Positions 53,120 to 61,734 of a stretch of DNA of 64,000 bases are shown here, in pieces. The notes below the pieces were generated by a model. The model was given only the letters and a program-made list of their open reading frames with translations. It ran no database searches and was not told where the DNA came from. Position 1 is the stretch's first letter; each line of letters starts with the position of its first letter. The stretch comes from Aquitalea palustris (GTDB lineage: Bacteria > Pseudomonadota > Gammaproteobacteria > Burkholderiales > Chromobacteriaceae): contig NZ_RFAR01000063.1 in the NCBI RefSeq assembly GCF_003693445.1, positions 1 to 64,000 of the forward strand. The letters run 5' to 3'. A program made the translations under genes and the position numbers.

Positions 53120-53160
53120 GCCAGCGGCAAGGTCGCCTTGGCGGCCATCCGGCATGCAAC

Positions 53161-53200
53161 AGGGGCTGTGTCCATGGCGGACCACAGCCCCTCTTCCTTT
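53161..53200 (+). terminator. Terminator after the small Cys protein gene
   Basis: AGGGGCTGTG/CACAGCCCCT, a perfect 10-bp stem followed by a pyrimidine/T-rich tail on the plus strand. From the cyd side there is no T-run. Confidence 0.75.
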
Positions 53201-53243
53201 TGGGCCAGCGCCTCAGCAGCTGGCCTCGACAGCGCAGTGCAGC

Positions 53244-53351
53244 TTAATGCAGCGCCTGGCGCTCTTCCTCATGCTCGCCCCACAGGGCATTCAGAATGCC
53301 CAGCGACACGGCAAAGCCGATACCCAATACCCATGCGAAATACCACATCAT
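53244..53351 (-). CDS. cydX: Cytochrome bd oxidase small subunit CydX
   Basis: A 35-aa single-pass membrane peptide reading MMWYFAWVLGIGFAVSLGIL at its start, then NALWGEHEE. The WYFAWxLG...NALW pattern is the CydX/YbgT signature. CydX stabilises the haem-containing core of the bd oxidase. GGGAG precedes tandem ATGs at 53351 and 53348. The first ATG overlaps the TGA of the preceding NifX-like gene. Last gene of the cyd operon. Confidence 0.93.
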   Translation of the reverse strand: MMWYFAWVLGIGFAVSLGILNALWGEHEEERQALH

Positions 53352-53707
53352 GTTCTCCCGGTAATTGATTGACAGCGGCCCTTGCCTGGCAGGTAAGGTG
53401 TGGCACGACTGCCGGCTATGCACAGCGCCGCCGCGGCCTGCAGCTCGCTTTCCATGGTGAGCGACAGCATGATGCCAAGCTGCTGCAGCCGTCGCGCCAG
53501 CGGCCGCCCGGCACTGGCTGCCAGCACGACATCCACCTCGCGCAGCGGGTGATCCGCCAAGTCACCACCCCGGCACAGCAGCTGCGCCGGACTCAGCAGC
53601 AGGCTGTGCCAGCGGCCATCGGCACTATCCAGCAGCCAGAAATGCGTGCACTTGCCGGCGTGGCTGCTCACCGTGCGCCGGTTCTGGCTGGCAATGGCGA
53701 TTTTCAT
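53348..53707 (-). CDS. NifX/NifB-type dinitrogenase iron-molybdenum cofactor domain protein inside the cyd operon
   Basis: A 119-aa protein starting MKIAIASQNRRTVSSHAGKC, the opening pattern of the NifX/NafY fold (PF02579 type) that carries metal-cluster precursors. Cysteines at 20 (GKC), 48 (LLC) and others could bind metal. No nif genes are visible. It begins 1 bp after the cydB stop and overlaps cydX by 4 nt, so it is made together with the oxidase. A role in haem or metal handling for cytochrome bd is a guess from context. Confidence 0.78.
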   Translation of the reverse strand: MKIAIASQNRRTVSSHAGKCTHFWLLDSADGRWHSLLLSPAQLLCRGGDLADHPLREVDVVLAASAGRPLARRLQQLGIMLSLTMESELQAAAALCIAGSRATPYLPGKGRCQSITGRT

Positions 53708-53708
53708 C

Positions 53709-54848
53709 TCAGTAGGCACTGTGATTGTTCTCCCGCACATAGGCTGCCGTCACCTTGCCGCCCATCACCTTATACGCCCAGCGGGTATAGAGGATGATCA
53801 GCGGCATGAAGATCAGCGTGGCCACCAGCATCAGCTCCAGCGTCAACTGGCTGGAGACGCTGTCCCACACCGTCAGGCTGGACGACAGGCTGCTGGACGA
53901 GGGCATCACGAAGGGGAACATGCTGATGCCAGCGGTGCCAATCACCCCGGCCAGCGCCAGGGCCGAAGCCCAGAAGGCGGCAAAACTGCGCCCGCCGCTC
54001 AGCAGCAGCATGGCGGCGATGCCCGCCAGATAAGCGCTCAGCGGCAACAATATGGTGAGCGGCCAGCGCTGGTAATTGCCCAGCCAGGCTCCAGCGACGC
54101 GGCTGACGGTTTTGGCCAGCGGGTCGGGCAGCGCATCCGGCTGTACGGCCGAAGTAATCACATAGCCATCAATGCCCAGTGCCAGCCAGATGCCGGCCAG
54201 GGTAAAGCCGCCCAGCCACAGCAGGCCCATCACCTTGACCCAGCGCTGTGCGCGCTGCTGGATCTCCCCTTCGGTGCGGTGTGCCAGATATACCCCGCCG
54301 TGAAAGGTGATCATGGCACTGGATACCACGCCACACAGCAAGGCAAACGGGTTGAGCAGGCCCCAGAAGCTGCCGTCGTAAGTGGACAGCAGATTGTTGT
54401 CGAAATGAAAGGGCACGCCTTGCAGCAGATTGCCAAAGGCCACGCCAAAAATCAGCGGCGGAATGGTGCCACCGACAAACAGGCCCCAGTCCCATACCGA
54501 ACGCCAGGTCGGGTTGTCTATCTTGCTGCGGTAATCAAAGCCCACCGGGCGGAAAAACAGCGCCCACAACACCAGCAGCATGGCCCAGTAAAAACCGGAA
54601 AACGCCGTGGCATACACCAGCGGCCAGGCGGCGAAAATGGCCCCGCCACCGGTGATGAACCACACCTGGTTGCCATCCCAGTGCGGGCCGACGGTGTTGA
54701 TCACCACCCGCCGTTCGGTATCGTTCTTGCCGACAAAGGGCAGCAGCGTGCCCACGCCCATGTCGTGACCATCCATGATGGCAAAACCGACCAGCAACAC
54801 GCCGACCAGCAACCACCAGATCACCTTCAGACTTGCATAATCCAGCAT
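53709..54848 (-). CDS. cydB: Cytochrome bd ubiquinol oxidase subunit II
   Basis: A 379-aa integral membrane subunit (8-9 segments) of the high-affinity quinol oxidase. The early MDGHDMGVGTLLPFVG (residues about 26-41) and the GPHWDGNQVWFITGGGAIFAA block are canonical. AAGGA precedes the ATG. It lies 9 bp after cydA and 1 bp before the NifX-like gene. Confidence 0.96.
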   Translation of the reverse strand: MLDYASLKVIWWLLVGVLLVGFAIMDGHDMGVGTLLPFVGKNDTERRVVINTVGPHWDGNQVWFITGGGAIFAAWPLVYATAFSGFYWAMLLVLWALFFRPVGFDYRSKIDNPTWRSVWDWGLFVGGTIPPLIFGVAFGNLLQGVPFHFDNNLLSTYDGSFWGLLNPFALLCGVVSSAMITFHGGVYLAHRTEGEIQQRAQRWVKVMGLLWLGGFTLAGIWLALGIDGYVITSAVQPDALPDPLAKTVSRVAGAWLGNYQRWPLTILLPLSAYLAGIAAMLLLSGGRSFAAFWASALALAGVIGTAGISMFPFVMPSSSSLSSSLTVWDSVSSQLTLELMLVATLIFMPLIILYTRWAYKVMGGKVTAAYVRENNHSAY

Positions 54849-54857
54849 GATTGTTCC

Positions 54858-56408
54858 TTAGTGAGCGGTTTCATTGTCGTAGCGGCCCGTGCCCAGACTG
54901 CCCGGCCCCTGACGGGCAAAGCGCACCATCAGCATCATTTCCACCACCAAGAGCACGGTATAGAAACCGACAAAACCGGCCAGCGAACCGTACAACGACT
55001 CCACTGACAGCGTGGACACCGACAGCCGGGTGGGCAGTACGCCGTAAATGGTCCACGGCTGACGGCCGTATTCGGCCACCACCCAGCCCAGCTCGCAGGA
55101 CAGCCAGGGCAGCGGCAAGCAGTACAAGGCCAGCTTGAGCAGGCGCGGACGGTGCTGGAAATTGCCCTTGAGCGAGGCCCAGAAAGCCCAGCCAAACAGC
55201 AGCAGCATCGCCATGCCCATGCCCACCATCAGGCGGAAGGACCAGAACATCGGTGCCACTCGCGGAATGGTGTCGCGCGCGGCGGCGGCTATCATCTTCG
55301 GCGTGGCATGGGCCACGTCGGCGGTGTATTTCTTCAGCAGCAGGCCAAAGCCCAGATCCTGCTTGTGTGCCTCCAGCACCGCTTTGGCAGCACTGTTCTG
55401 GCGGTCGCGCCGCACGGTTTCCAGCGCCTGTACCGCCAGCATGCCGGACTGAATGCGCAGACGGTTCTGCGCCATGATTTCGTGGATGCCGGGGATTTCC
55501 TTGCTGAGCGAACGGGTGCCGATCAGCCCCATCACCCAGGGGATACTCAGCTGCCAGTCGTTCTCCATGCGTGTTTCATTGGGCCAGGCCAGCAGATTGA
55601 ACGAGGCCGGTGCCGCCTCGGTATGCCACATGGCCTCGATGGCGGCCAGCTTGGTCTGCTGCGCCTCGCCCACGGTGTAACCGGACTCGTCGCCCAGCAC
55701 GATCACCGAGCAGATACTGGCAAAACCGAAGGCTGCGGCAATACGGAAGCTCTTTCGGGCAAACTCCACATTGCGCCCGCGCAGCAGATACCAGCTGGAA
55801 ATCGACAGCACAAACATCGCCCCGGTGACATAACCCGCGCTCACCGTGTGCACGAACTTGGCCTGGGCATCCGGGTTAAGCAGCAGCGCGGCAAAGTCGG
55901 TCATTTCCATGCGCATGGTCTGGTAGCTGAACTCCGCGCCCACCGGATTCTGCATCCAGCCATTGGCAATCAATATCCACAGCGCCGACAGATTGGTGCC
56001 AATGGCCATCAGGATGGTCACCAGCAAATGCTGCTTGCGCGACAGCCGCTCCCAGCCAAAAAAGAACAGGCCTATCATGGTGGATTCCAGGAAAAAGGCC
56101 ATCAGCCCCTCGATGGCCAGCGGCGTGCCAAAGATGTCTCCCACATAGTGCGAGTAATAGGCCCAGTTGGTACCGAACTGGAATTCCATGGTGATGCCGG
56201 TGGTCACCCCCAGTGCGAAATTGATACCGAACAGCTTGCCCCAGAAGCGGGTCATGTCCTGATAGACCTGCTTGCCGGTCATCAGCCACACGGCTTCCAT
56301 GATCACCAGCATCCACACCATGCCGATGGTCAGCGGCACGAACAGGAAGTGGTAAAGCGCCGTCACGGCGAACTGCAGTCGTGATAAATCGACGACGTTA
56401 TCTAACAT
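54858..56408 (-). CDS. cydA: Cytochrome bd ubiquinol oxidase subunit I
   Basis: A 516-aa subunit carrying haems b558, b595 and d. His ligands fit YHFLF near 18-22 and FVHTVSAGYV near 185. The quinol-binding loop is the long, E. coli-like form (GLLLKKYTADVAHATPKMI). The start at 56408 gives the family-typical MLDNVVDLSRLQFA, with GGAG upstream. It overlaps cydP by 11 bp. Confidence 0.97.
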   Translation of the reverse strand: MLDNVVDLSRLQFAVTALYHFLFVPLTIGMVWMLVIMEAVWLMTGKQVYQDMTRFWGKLFGINFALGVTTGITMEFQFGTNWAYYSHYVGDIFGTPLAIEGLMAFFLESTMIGLFFFGWERLSRKQHLLVTILMAIGTNLSALWILIANGWMQNPVGAEFSYQTMRMEMTDFAALLLNPDAQAKFVHTVSAGYVTGAMFVLSISSWYLLRGRNVEFARKSFRIAAAFGFASICSVIVLGDESGYTVGEAQQTKLAAIEAMWHTEAAPASFNLLAWPNETRMENDWQLSIPWVMGLIGTRSLSKEIPGIHEIMAQNRLRIQSGMLAVQALETVRRDRQNSAAKAVLEAHKQDLGFGLLLKKYTADVAHATPKMIAAAARDTIPRVAPMFWSFRLMVGMGMAMLLLFGWAFWASLKGNFQHRPRLLKLALYCLPLPWLSCELGWVVAEYGRQPWTIYGVLPTRLSVSTLSVESLYGSLAGFVGFYTVLLVVEMMLMVRFARQGPGSLGTGRYDNETAH

Positions 56409-56589
56409 TGTTTTTCTCCAGGTGTTGGCTGGCCATCCCCGCCTCCCGCATGCCATCGGCCATGGCGGCGGCATCGACATGGACGCGGTAGGGCGCGACC
56501 AAGGCTTTCCAGATGATCAGCAACAGCACGATCTTGATGCCGATGATCCAGGCCAGTTCACGGCCCAGCTTGCGTGGTGGTTTTTTCAT
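56398..56589 (-). CDS. cydP: Cytochrome bd small subunit CydP
   Basis: A 63-aa protein with one membrane segment (about 12-32), reading MKKPPRKLGRELAWIIGIK at its start; this matches small CydP-type proteins encoded just before cydA in beta- and gammaproteobacteria. The C-terminus overlaps the cydA start by 11 bp, so the two are coupled. Start at ATG 56589; the frame is open upstream without membrane-like sequence. First gene after the sigma-54 promoter. Confidence 0.82.
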   Translation of the reverse strand: MKKPPRKLGRELAWIIGIKIVLLLIIWKALVAPYRVHVDAAAMADGMREAGMASQHLEKNNVR

Positions 56590-56680
56590 TGCAGGCTCTC
56601 GGTTGGCAGTACGACAACGCATGTGGCCGCCCGCACAGCCGGGACAGGCAGGGTGGGCCACCGCGTTTGACCATGCTGTT

Positions 56681-56696
56681 TGCAAATGCCATGCCA
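56681..56696 (-). promoter_or_regulatory. Sigma-54 (-24/-12) promoter of the cyd operon
   Basis: Minus strand TGGCATGGCATTTGCA: the -24 box TGGCATG, a 4-bp spacer and the -12 box TTGCA, matching the consensus TGGCAyr-N4-TTGCw throughout. Transcription should start near 56670, about 80 bp before cydP. Confidence 0.8.
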
Positions 56697-56744
56697 GGCT
56701 GCACGGCCTGGTTTCAGGGGGATTTGTGGCTGTTTTCCGGCTAT

Positions 56745-56765
56745 CATGTCATTTTTGACATGTCA
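56745..56765. promoter_or_regulatory. Upstream activator sites for the sigma-54 regulator
   Basis: Abutting dyads share a half-site: CATGTCA-TTTT-TGACATG (56745-56762, perfect 7-bp arms) and TGACATGTCA (56756-56765). Centres lie roughly 84 and 91 bp upstream of the predicted cyd start and 12-30 bp before the regulator ATG, so the same sites could both activate cyd and autoregulate. Confidence 0.7.
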
Positions 56766-56776
56766 GAAAACGCACT

Positions 56777-58111
56777 ATGTCACCCCTGTCGAATGAAGCC
56801 AGCCTGGACACCATCAGCCGCATGCTGGACGAGCTGAGCGAGCCGCGCATCGTCATTACCGAACACTTTGAAATCCTGCATGCCAACCAGGCCTACCGCG
56901 CCGCCTACGGTGCCGAAGCGCCGGGCCGCCACTGCTATGAGGTGTCACACGGCTATCAACGCCCCTGTGATGAAGAAGGCGAGTCCTGCCCGCTGCGCAT
57001 GACGCTGGCCAGCGGCCAGCCGGAACGGGTGCTGCACATTCACCGCACGGCGCATGGCGATGAGCATGTGGATGTGGAGCTGATGCCGCTGGCGGATATC
57101 AGCGGCCATCGCCACCTGTTCATTGAAAAGATGAAGCCGCTGCAGCTGGCCAGCAGTCAGGCGGCGGCCGACAAGATGGTGGGACGCAGCGCAGTGTTTC
57201 GCCGCATGCTGCTGCTGGCGCAAAGAGCGGCCCCTTCCCGTGCGGCGGTGCTGTTGATCGGCGAATCCGGTACCGGCAAGGAAGGATTGGCACATGCCAT
57301 CCACGACAGCGGCGGTGCTGCGCAACGGCCGTTTATTGCGGTGGATTGCGCCAGCCTGAGTGAAACCCTGCTGGAAAGCGAGCTGTTCGGCTATGAAAAA
57401 GGGGCGTTTACCGGGGCCAACCAGCGCAAGCAGGGTCTGGTGGAAGCCGCCCATGGCGGCACGCTGTTTCTGGATGAAATTGGCGACCTGCCGCTGTCAC
57501 AGCAGGTCAAGCTATTACGCTTGCTGGAGTCCGGCAGCTTTCGCCGCGTGGGCGGCATCAACAGCATTCCCGCCAGCTTTCGGCTGATTGCCGCCACCCA
57601 CCGCAATCTTGCAGCCATGGTCGAGGCCGGCAGCTTCCGCGCCGATCTCTACTACCGGCTGGCCGTGTTCCCCATTCGCCTCCCTCCCCTGCGCGAACGG
57701 CGTGAGGACATCCCGCTGCTGGCGGCCTCGCTGCTGGAACGGGTCGCCCCCGGGCGCAGGTTGCAACTGGAGCCGGCTGCACTGCAATGGCTGTTGCAAC
57801 AGCCTTTCAACGGTAATATCCGCGAACTGCGTAATCTGCTGGAACGCGCCAGCCTGCTCAGCGACGGCGATGTCATCGCACTGGAAAACCTGCGCGCCGA
57901 CGAATGGAACAGCACACCACCGGCAACCCCCGCCATGCAGGACTTCCACTGCGGTCTGCTGCCACTGGAACAGCTGGAAAGCCGGTACCTGCAATGGGCG
58001 GTCGAGCACAGCGGCTTAAGCCGCCAGCAACTGGCCTCGGCATTACAACTGACCGAACGCACGCTATACCGCCGGCTGGCGGGCAGACAAAAGAAAGCCC
58101 CCGCCGCATAG
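56777..58111 (+). CDS. PAS-AAA+-Fis sigma-54-dependent transcriptional activator, probable cyd regulator
   Basis: A 444-aa enhancer-binding protein. The N-terminal PAS domain (about 12-120) carries a Cys/His set: Cys53, His58, Cys64, Cys71. The AAA+ domain has Walker A GESGTGKE at 162-169, the sigma-54 contact loop GAFTGA at 209-214 and [10 protein letters not shown]. The C-terminus is a Fis-type helix-turn-helix ([20 protein letters not shown]). There is no receiver domain, so sensing is probably direct through PAS. Divergent from cydP-cydA-cydB, with a -24/-12 promoter and palindromes between. No clear ribosome binding site. Confidence 0.88.
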   Translation: MSPLSNEASLDTISRMLDELSEPRIVITEHFEILHANQAYRAAYGAEAPGRHCYEVSHGYQRPCDEEGESCPLRMTLASGQPERVLHIHRTAHGDEHVDVELMPLADISGHRHLFIEKMKPLQLASSQAAADKMVGRSAVFRRMLLLAQRAAPSRAAVLLIGESGTGKEGLAHAIHDSGGAAQRPFIAVDCASLSETLLESELFGYEKGAFTGANQRKQGLVEAAHGGTLFLDEIGDLPLSQQVKLLRLLESGSFRRVGGINSIPASFRLIAATHRNLAAMVEAGSFRADLYYRLAVFPIRLPPLRERREDIPLLAASLLERVAPGRRLQLEPAALQWLLQQPFNGNIRELRNLLERASLLSDGDVIALENLRADEWNSTPPATPAMQDFHCGLLPLEQLESRYLQWAVEHSGLSRQQLASALQLTERTLYRRLAGRQKKAPAA

Positions 58112-58119
58112 GCAGGGGC
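58090..58119 (-). terminator. Terminator of the efe operon
   Basis: GCCCCCGCC/GGCAGGGGC with one mismatch and a 5-nt loop. On the minus strand it is followed by a T-rich stretch. It overlaps the 3' end of the convergent regulator gene. Confidence 0.5.
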
Positions 58120-58182
58120 AAAAGACAACCTTGGTGTGTGTGCTGTAGCAAACTCTGTTCCAGCCGGATAGCCGGGCCGCCA

Positions 58183-59466
58183 TCAGCCTGCGGCTTGCAA
58201 CAGACTGGCACCGAGATAGTCGCTGCCGCTCACCCCGGGCAGGGCAAAGAAATAACCGCCGCCAAAGGGTTTGATGTATTCCTCCAGCGGTTCGCCATCC
58301 AGCCGGTGCTGGGTAGCGATAAAGCCGGTTTGCAGATTGGACTGGAAGCAGATGAACACCAGGCCCATGTCCAGCTGGCCGGATTTGGTCAGCCCCAGTG
58401 AATAGCTGTAGCTGCGACGCAGCAGCCTGGCATCATGGCGGCCGTGCTGGCGTGGCTCGGCCCGGCGCATGTGCGAATCCAGCGGCACCTGCTGGCCGTG
58501 CGGGTCTGCCGCAAAGCCGGGGTCGTCGAATTCGTGGGTCTTGCCCAGCGGCGCACCACTGGCCTTGTCGCGGCCAAAAATACCCTGCTGCTCGCCCAGC
58601 GGCGTGCGGTCCCACTGCTCCAGCGTGAAGCGGATCAGGCGAATGGCGACATAGCTGCCGCCCTTGGCCCAGGCCGGCTCCTTATCCTTGTCATCCACCC
58701 ACACCAGCGCATTCATCTGGGCGCTGTCGGCCGTGTCGGGGTTCCCCGTCCCGTCCTTGAAGCCGAACAGATTGATCGGCGTGCTGCTGTGGCGCACGGC
58801 TCCCGCCGGCAGAAAACCATCCATCTTCCAGCGGGCTGCCAGCTTGTCCGGGCTGTGCTTGATGATGTCACGCACCGCATGAATCACCGTTTCGCGCGAA
58901 TGGGCGCAGCATTGCAGCAGCAGGTCGCCATCGCACCAGGCCGCGTCCAGCGCGTCGTTGGCAAAAGCCTGCATCTGGCTCAGCTGCCGCGGGCGCTGTG
59001 CCTGCAGGCCAAAGCGCTGGTCAAACAGCGAGGCACCAGCTGCCACGGTGATGCTCAGCCCATCCGCGCTGATATTGCTGCCCAACAGGCCGGAGTCTGG
59101 CGGTGGCATTTTGGGGTGATCCACCGGTGCCGGGCCACCCTGGGTCAGAAAGGCGATGCGTTCGGTCAGCAATTGCAAGGTGGCCTGCAAGCCCTGACGA
59201 TCTTTCGCCAGTACATCCAGCGCAATGAAGATGGCCTCCTGCGCTGCCGGGGTAGTGATACCAGCCTGGTGCTGGCCGCGGTAGGGGACGACTTGCTGTG
59301 CCGGATCCACCGGTTTTGCCAGTTTGCCAAACCAGGCCCCAGCTCCCAGCCCGCCCGCCAGCAGGCCACCGCCAAACAGCCCGGCTCCGCGCAGCAGACT
59401 GCGGCGTTGGGGGTTGGCTATGGCTGCAGGCGGCTGGGGAATGGCTGACTTGTCTTGTTCTGTCAT
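58183..59466 (-). CDS. efeB: Tat-exported DyP-type haem peroxidase EfeB
   Basis: A 427-aa periplasmic deferrochelatase/peroxidase of the Efe ferrous iron system. A twin-arginine signal (RRSLLRGAGLFGGG at about 21-34) and the DyP motif GFKDGTGNP near 222 are visible. In EfeUOB systems it oxidises ferrous iron or acts on haem. Last gene of efeU-efeO-cupredoxin-efeB. Confidence 0.93.
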   Translation of the reverse strand: MTEQDKSAIPQPPAAIANPQRRSLLRGAGLFGGGLLAGGLGAGAWFGKLAKPVDPAQQVVPYRGQHQAGITTPAAQEAIFIALDVLAKDRQGLQATLQLLTERIAFLTQGGPAPVDHPKMPPPDSGLLGSNISADGLSITVAAGASLFDQRFGLQAQRPRQLSQMQAFANDALDAAWCDGDLLLQCCAHSRETVIHAVRDIIKHSPDKLAARWKMDGFLPAGAVRHSSTPINLFGFKDGTGNPDTADSAQMNALVWVDDKDKEPAWAKGGSYVAIRLIRFTLEQWDRTPLGEQQGIFGRDKASGAPLGKTHEFDDPGFAADPHGQQVPLDSHMRRAEPRQHGRHDARLLRRSYSYSLGLTKSGQLDMGLVFICFQSNLQTGFIATQHRLDGEPLEEYIKPFGGGYFFALPGVSGSDYLGASLLQAAG

Positions 59467-59506
59467 GATGTGAAGTTTGTCTGTGTTGTGCTGGCGCGCA
59501 GCGTGG

Positions 59507-59869
59507 TCATTCGACGATTAGCACACCGTGCGGATTACTCAGCAGGCCGCAGGTCATTTCGTATTTGCCGGGTTCCAGCCTGGCGGTCAGCTTCTGGCTG
59601 AAGCCGGGAGCGATGTTCTCGCGCTCTTCCACCACATACACGCCCTTGAGGATTTCCCATTCCACAGTGCGGCCGCTGTTGTTCTTGATCAGGAACTGGG
59701 TCTTGCCACGCTGCACGGTCAGCTGCATCGGCTGACAGGCCTCATCGCTGATGCCGACATTCACCACCGGGATGGTGACAGCAGCGGCGGTGGCCTGTGG
59801 TACCGGGGCCTCCTTGCTGCAGCCGGCCAGCAAGGCGGCAAGCAGGACTACGGGGAATACTCTGGACAT
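59507..59869 (-). CDS. Stand-alone EfeO-type cupredoxin lipoprotein
   Basis: A 120-aa exported protein: signal peptide ending LLAGC (Cys17) and a cupredoxin-like domain with an EACQPM block near 44 and [11 protein letters not shown] near the C-terminus. In E. coli the same domain is the N-terminal half of EfeO; here it is a separate gene beside the M75 half. Likely a metal-binding partner in ferrous iron uptake. Confidence 0.82.
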   Translation of the reverse strand: MSRVFPVVLLAALLAGCSKEAPVPQATAAAVTIPVVNVGISDEACQPMQLTVQRGKTQFLIKNNSGRTVEWEILKGVYVVEERENIAPGFSQKLTARLEPGKYEMTCGLLSNPHGVLIVE

Positions 59870-59943
59870 GGCTCATTCCTAAGACAATTTGTTCAAGCCC
59901 GCCCGGCCTGCCCGCAGGCAGCACCGGACGGCATCGTGACGGA

Positions 59944-60837
59944 TCAATCCAGACCCAGCACACCGCGCAGCTTGGACAGGTCTTCCGCCAGGGCGGTGAT
60001 CGGGCCCTTCATGGCGGTACGGTCAGCGTCAGTCACCTTGTCGTAGCTGACAAAGCCCTGTTTATCCTCAGTGCGGTATTTGTCCAGCAGGCTGTCGACG
60101 GTCTTGAAGTTTTCATCCACCTTGGCCAGCAGCTCCGGGCTGGCTTTCTGCAGCAATGGGCGCAGCAGTTCGACAATCTTCTGCGCGCCGTCCACATTGG
60201 CCTGGAAGTCCCACAGATCGGTATGGCTGTAGCGGTCTTCTTCCCCGCTTACCTTGGTTTTCGCCACCTCCTCGATCAGGCCGGCGGCACCGCCCACCAT
60301 CTTGGCCGGCGGAATGCTCAACGTCTGTACCCGGCCTTGCAGGGTGCTGATGTCCGCTACCAGCTTGTCGGCATACTCCGCCTGACCCTTGGTGGTGTGG
60401 TCGCCAAACAGGGCTTTTTCCAGACGGTGGAAGCCGGTGAATTTCGGGTCGGCGGCTTTTTGCTTGAAGTCATCCTCACGGGCATCGATCGCGCCATCCA
60501 TATCGGAGAACAGTTCGGCAATCGGCTCGATACGCTCGTAATGCTGGCGGGTGATGGCGTACAGGTCCTGCGCCTTTTTCAGCTCGCCAGCCTTGATGGC
60601 AGCCGCAAAAGCCTTGGACTGCGTCAGCAGGCCGGCCAGCTCGGTCGTCACGTATTGCTTGTAGTCGGCAATCGGGCCGGCCAGCTGGGCGCTGTAGTCC
60701 ACCGCCGGTGCCGAGGCTGCAGCCACAGCCGCACTGCTGGCCTGCGCCACTGGCGCATCTTCGGTTTTGCCGCAGGCGGCCAGGGTGGAGACCAGCAATG
60801 CCAGTAGCGACAACTTGAACAGGGAACGGTTTGTCAT
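59944..60837 (-). CDS. efeO: EfeO/EfeM M75-domain iron-uptake lipoprotein
   Basis: A 297-aa periplasmic protein. The signal peptide ends STLAAC (lipobox), followed by an Ala-rich spacer and the imelysin-like M75 domain with the HxxE motif in FHRLEKALFG near 137. It lacks the cupredoxin domain, which is encoded next door, so it is the EfeM-like half. The frame stays open upstream into efeU, but only the ATG at 60837 gives a signal peptide. Confidence 0.88.
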   Translation of the reverse strand: MTNRSLFKLSLLALLVSTLAACGKTEDAPVAQASSAAVAAASAPAVDYSAQLAGPIADYKQYVTTELAGLLTQSKAFAAAIKAGELKKAQDLYAITRQHYERIEPIAELFSDMDGAIDAREDDFKQKAADPKFTGFHRLEKALFGDHTTKGQAEYADKLVADISTLQGRVQTLSIPPAKMVGGAAGLIEEVAKTKVSGEEDRYSHTDLWDFQANVDGAQKIVELLRPLLQKASPELLAKVDENFKTVDSLLDKYRTEDKQGFVSYDKVTDADRTAMKGPITALAEDLSKLRGVLGLD

Positions 60838-60875
60838 CAGGATTTTTCCTTGAAAAATGAAAGGCAGAAGCAGTG

Positions 60876-61730
60876 TCAGCGCGAGCTTGCACGCAGCGGG
60901 CTGCTGGCGGCCGGCGGGCTGCCACGCATGAACAGGAACAGGGCTGGAATCAGGAACAGCAGCCAGGCCAGCACTTCGCTGACGGTGGGGGTGTCGTTGT
61001 AGCCAAAGAGGCCGGCCAGAATCACGCCGAGCGGTGTGTCGATGGGCAGCACATGGCTCAGGTCGAATACCACGCTTTGCAGCTGGTTCCACAGGCCGGC
61101 TTCGTGCAAGGCCTTGATGGCACCCGCCAGCAAGCCGGCGGCGACGAAGATGATGAACAGGCCGGTCAGGCGGAAGAAACGACGCAGATCGATACGCACG
61201 CCGCCCTGATAAATGCCGTAGCCGATGGCCGCCGCGACCAACAGGCCGAGTAAAGCAGCCAGCCAGGCCAGCGGGTTTTCTGCCTGCTGCTGGAAGGCCG
61301 CCAGCAGGAAAAACACCGATTCCAAGCCTTCGCGCGCTACGGCAAAAAACGCCATGCCGACCAGTGCATAAGCCTGGCCCCGGCCGCGGCTGAACACCGC
61401 CGCCATGGATTCGTGCAGCTGCCCCTTGATGGAACGGGCCGCCTGCTTCATCCAGAACACCATGGAGGTGAGAATGGCAACGGCAATCAGCGCCACCACC
61501 GCTTCAAACAGCTCTTGCTGCTTTTGCGGGAATTCCTGCTGGGTCAGTTCCAGCGCGCCGCCCACAGCCAGACTGAGCAGGCAGGCCAGCACCACGCCCA
61601 GCCAGACGGCGGGCATCCAGCGCTGCTGACCGGATTGGCGCAGATAGCTGGCGATGATGCCGACAATCAGCGCGGCCTCCATGCCTTCGCGCAACATGAT
61701 GAGAAACGGGATCAACATGACCAGGCTCAT
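60876..61730 (-). CDS. efeU: Ferrous iron permease EfeU (FTR1 family)
   Basis: A 284-aa permease with 7 membrane segments. Both REGxE iron-translocation motifs are present: REGMEAALIVGI at about 15-26 and REGLESVFFL near 135. First gene of the operon. A Fur-like box lies immediately upstream of the ATG, so repression by iron is likely. Confidence 0.93.
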   Translation of the reverse strand: MSLVMLIPFLIMLREGMEAALIVGIIASYLRQSGQQRWMPAVWLGVVLACLLSLAVGGALELTQQEFPQKQQELFEAVVALIAVAILTSMVFWMKQAARSIKGQLHESMAAVFSRGRGQAYALVGMAFFAVAREGLESVFFLLAAFQQQAENPLAWLAALLGLLVAAAIGYGIYQGGVRIDLRRFFRLTGLFIIFVAAGLLAGAIKALHEAGLWNQLQSVVFDLSHVLPIDTPLGVILAGLFGYNDTPTVSEVLAWLLFLIPALFLFMRGSPPAASSPLRASSR

Positions 61731-61734
61731 TCTT

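Noticed and set aside
53348-53707. Evidence for nitrogen fixation
   Set aside because: Only a NifX-type domain is present; no nifHDK or other nif gene is in the window, and the gene is embedded in cyd.
56590-56776. FNR/ANR box in the cyd control region
   Set aside because: I looked for TTGAT-N4-ATCAA-like sites and found none; only the TGTCA/TGACA dyads and the -24/-12 element stand out.
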